26,113 bases of DNA from JBCCSZ01 sp039199225 (GTDB taxonomy: Bacteria > Bacteroidota > Bacteroidia > Chitinophagales > Saprospiraceae), in the NCBI GenBank assembly GCA_039199225.1, contig JBCCSZ010000082.1, positions 1 through 26,113 on the forward strand, written 5' to 3'. Within the stretch, counting starts at the first letter, position 1. The number at the start of each line of letters is the position of its first letter. Positions 13,790 through 21,298 of the stretch are shown piece after piece. The position numbers and the translations under genes were made by a program. Below the pieces are notes generated by a model. That model saw only the letters and a list, made by a program, of their open reading frames with translations. It made no database searches and was not told the DNA's origin.

Positions 13790-14614
13790 CTACTCTGGTA
13801 ATTTTTCTTGAAAATCGTGGTAGCGTTCTTCGTATTGTCTGCCAAAATCACCGCAATCACGCGCTTGCCGAAAAACCCTTTCAATGCGATCTTCGACATT
13901 GGCCGTCGAGCGATTGTCCAGCCAGGTAACCTGAACCTCATCACCGGATTGTCGCACCCGAGTCAGAAAATGCTGCATGCCAAGAGGATCATATAAAAAC
14001 GGGCAGATCAGCTCGATGGCAAAAGAGTCGGCCTGGCTGACTGTATATTCATCGTAGGCAATGTTCTGCAGATAATTAGTCATGTCACTAACTTCTTCCG
14101 GGACAGCTTCACCTAATAAAATACTTCCCAGTTTGTCTCCGCCGAATTGATTGATCAATGCATTGGTCACATAGTTGCGGTCCACATAGAAGATTTCGTG
14201 TCCCAGTATACTCAGCAGTTCTGTTTCGCTGGAGATCAGCTTGAGCAGCCCGGTTGTGATGAAGAAAGAGCCTCCCGGAGCAGTGAAGAGGTTTTTCTCC
14301 TCGTCGTTGGTGATCACTTGGATGTTCCAATTGAAATTCTGCCGGTTGAGTACGGGGCCTGTATTTGTCAATGTATTCAACAGTCGATTGAGGTAGACCA
14401 GCTCCGATGAGAAATTGGTTGTATCGAGGAGGGGAAAACCGATCTGGTTTGTATGGATTACCTCCTTGAGTTTGTTGCCAATGATTCGTTCTTCCTCTGG
14501 CGTACATTCCTGTTTACTTTGACCAACGACCTCTCCCCCTGGCGCCTTGCGACAAGCCGAAAATGAAAGAACCATCAATAATATCAGGCTGAATAAGTGT
14601 AGTATTCTCCGCAT
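13790..14614 (-). CDS. M48-like metallopeptidase lipoprotein with degenerate active site
   Basis: The 274-residue product has a lipoprotein signal peptide (MRRILHLFSL..., S-A-C, lipidated C21) and the general plan of periplasmic M48 peptidases (BepA/LoiP-like). 'APGGSFFITTGLLKLISSETELLSILGHE' begins at residue 112 in the region before the active site, and 'YDPLGMQHFLTRV' starts at 208. The zinc motif should be HExxH but reads H139-E140-I-F-Y143, so the second zinc ligand is tyrosine. The third ligand, E of the ExxAD motif, is replaced by valine (V192 in 'VSQAD'). With two of three metal ligands lost it is unlikely to be an active zinc protease and may act as a chaperone or scaffold. Y143 is encoded by TAT, one base from the CAT histidine codon. 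It converges on the glucokinase gene. Confidence 0.85.
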   Translation of the reverse strand: MRRILHLFSLILLMVLSFSACRKAPGGEVVGQSKQECTPEEERIIGNKLKEVIHTNQIGFPLLDTTNFSSELVYLNRLLNTLTNTGPVLNRQNFNWNIQVITNDEEKNLFTAPGGSFFITTGLLKLISSETELLSILGHEIFYVDRNYVTNALINQFGGDKLGSILLGEAVPEEVSDMTNYLQNIAYDEYTVSQADSFAIELICPFLYDPLGMQHFLTRVRQSGDEVQVTWLDNRSTANVEDRIERVFRQARDCGDFGRQYEERYHDFQEKLPE

Positions 14615-14764
14615 GTTTGATCCTTTTTAGTAGTGTTTGTTCCTGAAATTTAAGCTTAAGTACATACCATCCACACTGGTTAAGGGGGGAAATGTGGGAT
14701 GTTCAAAGGGAAGTGTGCAACTGAATGGCCCAAATAATATGCCAAGAACCGAAGGGGAGAATGA

Positions 14765-14804
14765 CAAAGCCCGGACCTCCTGGCTGATGGAAGTTCGGGC
14801 TTTG
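14765..14804 (-). terminator. Long hairpin downstream of the TlpA-like gene
   Basis: CAAAGCCCG (14765-14773) and CGGGCTTTG (14796-14804) pair perfectly, and the inner GACCTCC / GGAAGTT strands extend the stem with one mismatch and one G-T pair. Total stem is about 15 base pairs with an eight-base loop. It starts 37 bases beyond the TlpA-like stop (minus strand). The tail after the stem is only mildly T-rich, so termination is likely but not textbook. Confidence 0.5.
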
Positions 14805-14840
14805 AATGTGGCGTGCCAAAAGCAGCCAAATACTGACAGT

Positions 14841-15344
14841 TTACTTACCTGCCAATGTTTTTATTTTATCTTCCAGCTCGTATTCGTCGCCGGAATTATA
14901 GCCATTGTGTGTATAGACGATGTTCCCCTTCTGATCGATCAAAAAAGTCATGGGGATTGTCTGGAAATTGAGGGCGCGTTTGAGGTCTTCCTTGGCATCG
15001 GACAAAATTGTGTATTCCCAACCTTTGGATTTGACCATTGGCTTTACTTTTGCCAAAGCACGTGCATTGTCGATGGTGATAGCAACCAGTTCTACGTCGA
15101 ATTCTTCCTGCCAGTCTTCATACACATCAGCGATGGCATCCAATTCGCGCTTGCAAGGGGAGCACCAGGTAGCCCAGAAGCTCAAAACGGTAATTTTTCC
15201 GTTTTTGGCGTAATCCTGGATGTCTATGGTTTCGCCGTTGAGGTTCTTAATTTTTACGGATGGAAGCGTTTTTTGAGCATTCAGGCCGCTTGCCAGGCTG
15301 AAAGTCAATAGGAAAAAAAAGAGTTTGAATAATTTCATTGTCAT
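14841..15344 (-). CDS. TlpA/ResA-type thiol-disulfide oxidoreductase, exported
   Basis: The 167-residue protein has an N-terminal signal peptide (cleavage probably after 'GLNA', about residue 23) and a thioredoxin-like domain. The redox motif is 'SFWATWCSPCKRELDAI' with C61-S-P-C64, and the cis-proline loop is 'TIPMTFLID' at about 129-137. TlpA/ResA proteins reduce or isomerise disulfides in the periplasm. A second ATG two codons downstream is an equally possible start. The gene is transcribed divergently from a DUF6029 barrel gene and an Omp28-like CxxC lipoprotein; the three look like one functional neighbourhood. A TTTG/TATCTTTG promoter lies about 110 bases upstream, giving a long 5' leader that includes a small GGCTG/CAGCC hairpin (15425-15441). 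Confidence 0.93.
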   Translation of the reverse strand: MTMKLFKLFFFLLTFSLASGLNAQKTLPSVKIKNLNGETIDIQDYAKNGKITVLSFWATWCSPCKRELDAIADVYEDWQEEFDVELVAITIDNARALAKVKPMVKSKGWEYTILSDAKEDLKRALNFQTIPMTFLIDQKGNIVYTHNGYNSGDEYELEDKIKTLAGK

Positions 15345-15454
15345 TGGTTTTACACATCAAAAATTTGCTATTGAAGGTAGATATTCGTCGTCTTGTTGGC
15401 TTTTTAGTAGGTTGTATTTTCGTTGGCTGATAAAAACAGCCTATTTTTACAATT

Positions 15455-15488
15455 CAAAGATAGCGAAAAACCCTCGCCCTTCTGCAAA
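15455..15488 (-). promoter_or_regulatory. Promoter for the TlpA-like gene
   Basis: On the minus strand TTTG (15485-15488), a 22-base spacer and TATCTTTG (15455-15462) match the Bacteroidota promoter consensus. The predicted start near 15450 gives a leader of roughly 105 bases. The -33 TTTG lies inside the inverted repeat CAAAATATAATTTTG (15485-15499) that also contains the opposing -7 box. Confidence 0.5.
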
Positions 15489-15491
15489 ATA

Positions 15492-15499
15492 TAATTTTG
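15492..15499 (+). promoter_or_regulatory. -7 promoter element for the DUF6029 gene
   Basis: TAATTTTG matches TAnnTTTG, with a predicted start near 15504 and a leader of about 75 bases. No TTTG is seen at -33. It interlocks with the divergent TlpA promoter, whose -33 element is five bases away. Confidence 0.45.
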
Positions 15500-15535
15500 T
15501 TTAACTTATATTTAACTGGGCGATTCAAACAAGTA

Positions 15536-15560
15536 GCATTCTTCTTCCAAAAGAAGATGC
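15536..15560 (+). promoter_or_regulatory. 5' leader hairpin before the DUF6029 gene
   Basis: GCAT-T-CTTCTT (15536-15546) pairs with AAGAAGATGC (15551-15560) around a CCAA loop: ten base pairs with one bulged T. It ends 19 bases before the ATG. It is not followed by a T-run, so it is more likely to affect translation or mRNA stability than termination. Confidence 0.45.
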
Positions 15561-15579
15561 TCCAACAAACTAGAAATTC

Positions 15580-17286
15580 ATGAAAACCAACGCAAGTCTG
15601 ATTGGGCTTCTGCTGCTGTTTACCACCTATGTAGGCGCACAGGAAGGAGCCAATATCTCGGGGAATTTGGAAATGAATGGTAATTTCTTTCAGACAGATA
15701 CGACCATTGGAGCTTTCAACACACCACAGTACGATCGCCAACTCTACGGAGCAGATGTCTGGATGCAACTCAACTACAGCTACAAAGGATTTGATGTTGG
15801 CCTCCGATTCGACGTTTTCAACAATTCCAACCTGCTCAACCCACAAGGTTCTTACAACGCCCAGGGAATCGGGCGATGGTTCATCAAAAAACAAATCGAT
15901 AAGTTAGGCATCTCTGCTGGCTATTTGTACGATCAAGTAGGTAGTGGCCTCATTTTCAGAGCTTTTGAACAACGTCCTCTCTTGATTGACAATGCCTTGT
16001 ACGGCCTGCGTTTGACCTACGACATATTGCCCGATTGGCAGATCAAAGCCTTCACAGGCCGCCAAAAACGCCAGTTTGATCTCTATGATTCCGTCGTCAA
16101 GGGCATCAGTGTCGATGGCTTTCTCAGTGGTGGGAAGGGGGATAAGGCATGGTCGATGGCGCCTGGTTTTGGCATAGTCAGCCGAACGCTGGATGATGAG
16201 ACCATGGGAATCATTGTCGGAACAATCAATACCTATGCGGTGCAAGACAGCATCGTTCCCAGATACAATGTCTACGCTTTCAGCCTGTTCAACACCTTTA
16301 CCATTGGCAACTTTTCTTGTTACGTAGAGGGCGCTTACAAGACAGAAGAGACCATTTTCGATCCTTTTGCGATCAAAAGTAAGCGGGAGGATACAACGAC
16401 AACTGTTGGTAAGCTGGTCAGCCGCCCTGGGGCGGTTTTCTACACCAACCTGGGCTATGCAGCCAAGGGGCTCGGAATCAGCCTGGAAGCAAAATATACC
16501 AAGGATTTTAGCTATCGACCGGACCCACTACAGACGGGAAACCAGGGATTGCTCAACTTCTTACCACCGATGGCTCGTGTCAATACCTATCGACTGCTGG
16601 CGCGCTATACGCCTGCCACGCAAGATTTGGGCGAGCAGGCCCTCCAACTAGATGTGCGATACAGCCCCACCCGAAAACTCAGCTTTAACGTGAACACCTC
16701 CTACATTTCTACCCTAGGTGAAAACAGGGGGGTACTGGATGCCAACACCTTACTTTATTGGGAGCTTTTCACGGAGGTAGTCTACAAATACAAGCGCCAA
16801 TGGCAGTTTACCGGTGGGCTTCAAATGCAGGAATACAACCAGGATGTCTATCTGACCAAGCCTGGAAAAGACAACATAACCACGATTACGCCCTATGCGG
16901 AGTTTTTGTATCGCTTCAGTCGGAAGAAGGCTTTTCGCGCAGAGTTTCAATACATGCATACAAGGCAGGATTATGGAAGTTGGCTATTTGCATTGGCTGA
17001 ATTCAGCATCGCGCCACATTGGTCGTTTTCTGTCTCGGATATGTACAATGTAAGGCCGAATGACAGCTTGAATTCGGAGAATGTAAACGATGCAGCTCCG
17101 AGGAACAATAGCGGTGAATTCCTAAAGGTCCACTTCCCGCGCTTTGATGTTTTTTACACCCGAAAAGCCAACCGCTTTTCACTCAGTTATGTTAAACAAG
17201 TAGAAGGAATCGTATGTGCAGGAGGAATTTGTCGTCTGGAACCCGCTTTTAGTGGTGTAAAAGCCACCGTACAGTCTACCTTCTGA
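15580..17286 (+). CDS. DUF6029-type outer-membrane beta-barrel protein
   Basis: The 568-residue protein has a signal peptide (MKTNASLIGLLLLFTTYVGA, cleavage about residue 20, mature 'QEGANISGNLEMNGNFF'). A long series of amphipathic beta-strands rich in Y, F, N and G follows, ending in a terminal F ('KATVQSTF'), as expected of an outer-membrane barrel. It matches my recollection of the Bacteroidota family DUF6029. A cysteine pair, C546 and C551 ('GIVCAGGICRLEP'), lies close to the C-terminus; few other cysteines are present. This pair, next to a TlpA-like reductase and an Omp28-like CxxC protein, suggests a disulfide whose state matters. Specific function is unknown. The upstream region has a -7 box and a strong leader hairpin. 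Confidence 0.8.
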   Translation: MKTNASLIGLLLLFTTYVGAQEGANISGNLEMNGNFFQTDTTIGAFNTPQYDRQLYGADVWMQLNYSYKGFDVGLRFDVFNNSNLLNPQGSYNAQGIGRWFIKKQIDKLGISAGYLYDQVGSGLIFRAFEQRPLLIDNALYGLRLTYDILPDWQIKAFTGRQKRQFDLYDSVVKGISVDGFLSGGKGDKAWSMAPGFGIVSRTLDDETMGIIVGTINTYAVQDSIVPRYNVYAFSLFNTFTIGNFSCYVEGAYKTEETIFDPFAIKSKREDTTTTVGKLVSRPGAVFYTNLGYAAKGLGISLEAKYTKDFSYRPDPLQTGNQGLLNFLPPMARVNTYRLLARYTPATQDLGEQALQLDVRYSPTRKLSFNVNTSYISTLGENRGVLDANTLLYWELFTEVVYKYKRQWQFTGGLQMQEYNQDVYLTKPGKDNITTITPYAEFLYRFSRKKAFRAEFQYMHTRQDYGSWLFALAEFSIAPHWSFSVSDMYNVRPNDSLNSENVNDAAPRNNSGEFLKVHFPRFDVFYTRKANRFSLSYVKQVEGIVCAGGICRLEPAFSGVKATVQSTF

Positions 17287-17396
17287 GCTGAGAAATTGTT
17301 ATTTTTACAGACGCCATCCAATTTGTGGTGCAAGATTGCAATATGGACGACGCAAAATCTATCTGCTCCATTGATAGACCCAAAAGAAGCTTAGTT

Positions 17397-18239
17397 ATGA
17401 AGTACAATTTATTTTTCTGCTTGTTTTTGGCCCTGAGCCTGATGACTTGTAATGAAAATATGCCAGAAATTGCTTGCTTGAGCTGCGATACAGGCACACA
17501 AGTGATTACCCCAGATGATCGTCGGGTGCTGATCGAAGAATTTACAGGTGTCAAATGTGTCAATTGTCCACAGGCCAGTTCTCTAATCGATGAACTCATC
17601 AGCATCCATGGAGATCGCGTCGTGGCGGTCAGTATGCATACCGGCTTTTTCTCTACTCCTTATAGTAACAGTACCTTTGATTTCCGCACGGCTGAAGGAA
17701 CTCAAATTCTGAATTTCTTGAAGCCGCCTGTTGGTTATCCTTCTGCTGTTTTTAATCGTACCCAATTTGACTCAGAGGAAGACCTCCAAATTGAGCAAAT
17801 TAGCAAGTGGAGTGGCTTGGTTCAAAATGAACTCAACAAGCCGGTGGTCGTCAACCTAAGTGTCGAGAACAGCTACAATACGGACAATCGGACATTGGAG
17901 GTGAGAGCTGCTTTGACGCCAACGGAAGACATTGGAGATGATAATATCTACATCAGCGTTATGTTGACGGAGACGGGCATTGTCGATGTACAGTTGACGC
18001 CGAGCGGTAAGCAAACGGATTACACTCATAAGCATGTCTTCCGCGACATCTTGACCAATTTCTCCGGTGACCCCATCGATGAGGTGCTGGAAAAGGGTGT
18101 CACCCTGAATTTTGACTATTCCTTGACCATTCCAGAGGAGTGGAATGCTCAAAATTGCGATGTATTGGTATTCGTTCACCGCAACGCAGGATCGTCGAAA
18201 GAGGTACTGCAGGCAACCCATGCGGGCGTGGCGGAGTAA
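17397..18239 (+). CDS. Omp28-related lipoprotein with thioredoxin-like CxxC motif
   Basis: The 280-residue protein begins with a hydrophobic signal (MKYNLFFCLFLALSLMTC) ending in an atypical lipobox, LMTC, with C18 as the likely lipid site. The core has the Omp28-family start 'RRVLIEEFTGVKCVNCPQASS' beginning at residue 42, with C54-V-N-C57 in a thioredoxin-like context. 'RVVAVSMHTGFFSTPYS' follows, and the C-terminal part is beta-rich, probably immunoglobulin-like ('ENSYNTDNRTLEVRAALTP'). Omp28 was described as a Porphyromonas outer-membrane protein; function of the wider family is unclear. The frame can extend upstream to a TTG or GTG-type start near 17325, but the ATG at 17397 provides the signal peptide. 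It lies 110 bases after the barrel gene and nine bases before the glycosyltransferase gene. Confidence 0.85.
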   Translation: MKYNLFFCLFLALSLMTCNENMPEIACLSCDTGTQVITPDDRRVLIEEFTGVKCVNCPQASSLIDELISIHGDRVVAVSMHTGFFSTPYSNSTFDFRTAEGTQILNFLKPPVGYPSAVFNRTQFDSEEDLQIEQISKWSGLVQNELNKPVVVNLSVENSYNTDNRTLEVRAALTPTEDIGDDNIYISVMLTETGIVDVQLTPSGKQTDYTHKHVFRDILTNFSGDPIDEVLEKGVTLNFDYSLTIPEEWNAQNCDVLVFVHRNAGSSKEVLQATHAGVAE

Positions 18240-18248
18240 AAGTCAAGT

Positions 18249-19886
18249 GTGTCGGATCAAAAACGGATTCTAGCTTTTTTAGGGCTCTTGGTCGTCTTCA
18301 TGGTCGCCTACCACTTCTTTGGTTACTTTGGACATTATGGCTATGACGATATTTGGTATGGGCGCCTTGGTAAGCGAATGGCCGATGGTTTGTTTACCCT
18401 CAACAGCGATCACTACACCTATCGCTGGGGGCTGATTGTTCCGCTGGCCCTGTCCTATAAGCTCTTCGGTGTAAACGACCATGCTTCTGCGCTCCCCGCT
18501 TTTTTCATCACCATTGGAACCCTCCTATTGCTCTGGCGACTGACGCGTTACCAAAAATTGCCCGTTGTATTACTGACTTTATCCATGTTTCTGCTCTACA
18601 GTTGGAGTATATTCTACTCGGATAAATTGATGCCCGATGTTTTGGTCGCCTTTGGCTTTACAGCCTCCCTGTGGGCTTTGTTTGAATATCGATTTTCCAA
18701 TTCATCTACAGCTGGTCTGAAACAGGCCGGAACCTGGGCGTTTTTACTGGCCCTGTCTCTGTTTTTTGCCTTTGTCTCCAAAGCAACTATTTTTCTTTGT
18801 ACACCGGTTTTTCTATACTTTTTTATCTCCGACATCTTGCAAAAGCGCCATTATGCCTTTTGGACGATGGTGGCGGGTTCTGTGCTGTTGCTGGGAGGCG
18901 CTTACCTTCTTTTTATCAACCTCCAGACCGGAAGCCCCTGGTATCGTTTTGAAGCCATTCGCCTCAATAGCTATTTCAATGAATGTAGCTATGATCAATT
19001 GCCCTTGTCGGCGACACTGCGCAGGATTGGCTATCAATACTTCTTGATCTTTACCCGATTTGGCCTAATGATTACCCTGGCCCTAGGCATTCTCGGGAGT
19101 TGGGGATATACTCCGAGGTCGCTTTGGAAGCTCGACAGTCGCGATGCATTTCTGCAAGCTGCCTTCTTGATGACCTTGCTCTCTGCCAACTTTATGACGA
19201 TCAGCTACGAAGCCTATGTCCCGATCTGTCCCGATCCTCGTCAGTGCCTATTCCTGACGCCCATCAGTGCTGTTGCTGCTGCTCCTGTCGCTTACCGCTT
19301 TTTGAAAGACCGCAAGTGGCGTTGGGCTATCTTTATGTTGGTTTTATTTTTTGCCGTTCTAGCCTTTATCAACCGTTACGAGAATCGTTATTTTACCTAT
19401 GTTCCAATGCTGTTGTTGTGTTTCACACGGCTGATTCTCCCCGTTCAAATCGCGCCAAAATGGTTTATGGGGCTGGTGGTGGCTTTTATGGTGATCTTAT
19501 GGCTCCATCCCATCGAGTCGATGATGTATGCGCAAAAAACGGGCTATGTTGAACAGCGGCAACTCATCTACGATCGCTTTCAGGATGGACAGAAAAAGCG
19601 ATTGGTCGTAGCCAATACCGTTCAACGCAATTTTGGGCAATACCTCATGGCGTTTGACAGTACAGCCACCCAATTTGTGGCCTATGATGAACTCGACCGC
19701 TACGATCCCGCTGCCTATGATGAGGTATATGTTCTTACAAATGCCTATGCCCGCATTCTCTGTGGGCTGGAATGGGAAGATTGGCCTCCTTACATCAAAA
19801 AACTACCTGACAGTATGAAGCGTGTTTATCAGGAAAAGGGAGTTGATCTCTTCAGGGTGGAAGATGTCCGGGTGTTGAAAGAATAG
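18249..19886 (+). CDS. GT39/PMT-like multi-spanning glycosyltransferase
   Basis: The 545-residue protein has about eleven to twelve hydrophobic segments in the first 420 residues and a soluble C-terminal part of about 110 residues. The first loop after TM1 contains 'GYDDIWYGRLGKRMADGLF' (about 31-49), whose paired aspartates match the catalytic acidic position of the PMT/ArnT (GT-C) fold. Such enzymes transfer sugars from polyprenyl-phosphate donors on the periplasmic side, here perhaps to a lipid or envelope protein; acceptor and donor are not predictable. The start is GTG at 18249; the next in-frame ATG (18300) lies within TM1, so GTG is plausible. It is probably cotranscribed with the Omp28-like gene nine bases upstream, and converges on the M43 gene. 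Confidence 0.85.
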   Translation: MSDQKRILAFLGLLVVFMVAYHFFGYFGHYGYDDIWYGRLGKRMADGLFTLNSDHYTYRWGLIVPLALSYKLFGVNDHASALPAFFITIGTLLLLWRLTRYQKLPVVLLTLSMFLLYSWSIFYSDKLMPDVLVAFGFTASLWALFEYRFSNSSTAGLKQAGTWAFLLALSLFFAFVSKATIFLCTPVFLYFFISDILQKRHYAFWTMVAGSVLLLGGAYLLFINLQTGSPWYRFEAIRLNSYFNECSYDQLPLSATLRRIGYQYFLIFTRFGLMITLALGILGSWGYTPRSLWKLDSRDAFLQAAFLMTLLSANFMTISYEAYVPICPDPRQCLFLTPISAVAAAPVAYRFLKDRKWRWAIFMLVLFFAVLAFINRYENRYFTYVPMLLLCFTRLILPVQIAPKWFMGLVVAFMVILWLHPIESMMYAQKTGYVEQRQLIYDRFQDGQKKRLVVANTVQRNFGQYLMAFDSTATQFVAYDELDRYDPAAYDEVYVLTNAYARILCGLEWEDWPPYIKKLPDSMKRVYQEKGVDLFRVEDVRVLKE

Positions 19887-19896
19887 CCCAGCAAAT

Positions 19897-21210
19897 CTAG
19901 TCTCCTGGTGGAGGGGATTGCAGTATCTCAATGGCATTTTGACTGTTCTCTATGCTGGCATTAGCGGTCAAGAAAATGCTTCCTTCCCGACCTCCTTTCT
20001 TTTGCAGTTCTATGCCTTGCCATTGCTTGCCACAATCATTGTAGAGTTTGCCTCCATCTAAGATCAATTGCGCGCCAGGTGCAACCGAAATTTTGGCCTC
20101 TGGCGGCATGGATACTTGGCAACGAACCGTGAGTTTTGATCCTTCTGCCAAAAACAGATGACCTTCGAGGTCTTTGGCGCCGTTCCAATCGACCGTATCG
20201 GTGATGGTGATGGATTTGTCTTCTTTAAAGCTACACCAGGTAGGAGCGAGCAATTGACGAAGCTTTTTTCGCTTGTGTAAATTGTAATGAATTGTAGCGA
20301 TTTGACAGCCAGACCAGGCGCTACTGTGCGCATTGTAATCCATGAAGTTGTTGCTCCAAAGGGAATCACATTGGCTGTTGTTATCGGTTTTATTCCAACA
20401 ATTTCGGTGGTTGGGCGTGTCATCGCAACCGTCGTTGCCGCGCCAGGTATGCCATAGTCCCAGGGTATGGCCAATCTCGTGATTGAGCAGTCGCATGGCG
20501 CTGATAGCGCTCTTTCGGTCGGTCGGCTTGTTGTCTTTCCAGCGATCATTTCGGCAGTTGTGGTACCAGGCGGCCACCTTTACCCAGCTGGAAAAGGCGA
20601 TGCCGCGACCCGATGGACGATAAGTTTTGGATTGGAGGCTATCGGAGTGGATGCCCATTACAAAGACGTTTAGGACATCGTCTTTTCGGATACCGTATTT
20701 TTTGAAAACATCCTGGCTGTAATTGTTTTGATGTCTGCCACCGGCAATCATATGGTATAGCTCATCGTCGTAGTGAAAGTAAATACCGTCGTCGCCGGCA
20801 ACCGCTGTGTCGGGCGTTAGCTCGTATTGGTAGCGCATTGGCAGCAGCGGGTTATTGTGGTGCAGCGGCAGATGCATTTTTTTGTTGTTGCGCAGTTTGG
20901 AATTGGCTTCTTTGACGACTTGTCGGATGAAACCGCGACCTCTTGCCCGGCCGAAATTGGCAGAGCTGTCTGCTTTGCACATGATGTGGAAATTGACCCG
21001 AATGATTTTTACGGGCGTATGTTCCAAATACTGAAGATCGGGCGCGTAATTGAGCTTATCTCTGCAGGGACTACTTCGCTGATCGTAGGAGGCTGGTATG
21101 GGTAGATTTGGACTGACGGCTAGCTGGCGGACAAAACTTCGTTGCAACTTTGGTTGGCAGGAAAATAGAAGAATTACAATAAAGAACAGTATAAATGACA
21201 ACCATCTCAT
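19897..21210 (-). CDS. M43 (pappalysin/cytophagalysin) metallopeptidase lipoprotein
   Basis: From the ATG at 21208-21210 the 437-residue protein has a lipoprotein signal (MRWLSFILFFIVILLFSC, lipidated C18). Its zinc peptidase domain carries 'NHEIGHTLGLWH' (H244, E245, H248, H254) and the Met-turn 'NNFMDYN' (M290), the M43 metzincin signature. Several cysteines near the site (C262, C271, C281, C302) probably form disulfides. The last 100 residues are a beta-strand-rich region ('APGAQLILDGGKLYNDCGKQW', split here, and 'GSIFLTANASIENSQNAIEIL') resembling the beginning of a parallel beta-helix. The protein stops there, without a recognisable T9SS C-terminal domain. An upstream start at 21315 would add 35 residues but overlaps the divergent pheT start and would bury the signal peptide, so it is rejected. 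Substrate unknown; expected surface or periplasmic protease. Confidence 0.92.
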   Translation of the reverse strand: MRWLSFILFFIVILLFSCQPKLQRSFVRQLAVSPNLPIPASYDQRSSPCRDKLNYAPDLQYLEHTPVKIIRVNFHIMCKADSSANFGRARGRGFIRQVVKEANSKLRNNKKMHLPLHHNNPLLPMRYQYELTPDTAVAGDDGIYFHYDDELYHMIAGGRHQNNYSQDVFKKYGIRKDDVLNVFVMGIHSDSLQSKTYRPSGRGIAFSSWVKVAAWYHNCRNDRWKDNKPTDRKSAISAMRLLNHEIGHTLGLWHTWRGNDGCDDTPNHRNCWNKTDNNSQCDSLWSNNFMDYNAHSSAWSGCQIATIHYNLHKRKKLRQLLAPTWCSFKEDKSITITDTVDWNGAKDLEGHLFLAEGSKLTVRCQVSMPPEAKISVAPGAQLILDGGKLYNDCGKQWQGIELQKKGGREGSIFLTANASIENSQNAIEILQSPPPGD

Positions 21211-21219
21211 GTTGATGTG

Positions 21220-21227
21220 TATTTTTG
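21220..21227 (+). promoter_or_regulatory. Possible -7 promoter element for pheT
   Basis: TATTTTTG matches TAnnTTTG and lies 71 bases upstream of the pheT ATG, in the 88-base divergent gap. No -33 TTTG at the expected distance, so support is limited. Confidence 0.35.
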
Positions 21228-21298
21228 CAGCAAAATAGAAAACCATTGTTCTGAAATATACGTTGAACAGGGCTAAAATATTATAAAAACGGAATAGA

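Noticed and set aside
14637..15311. Plus-strand open frame of 224 codons.
   Set aside because: Lies antisense over the well-supported TlpA-like gene and has no domain sense; long shadow frame.
21228..21240. CTATTTTG on the minus strand upstream of the M43 gene as a possible -7 box.
   Set aside because: Spacing within the element is one base short of TAnnTTTG.
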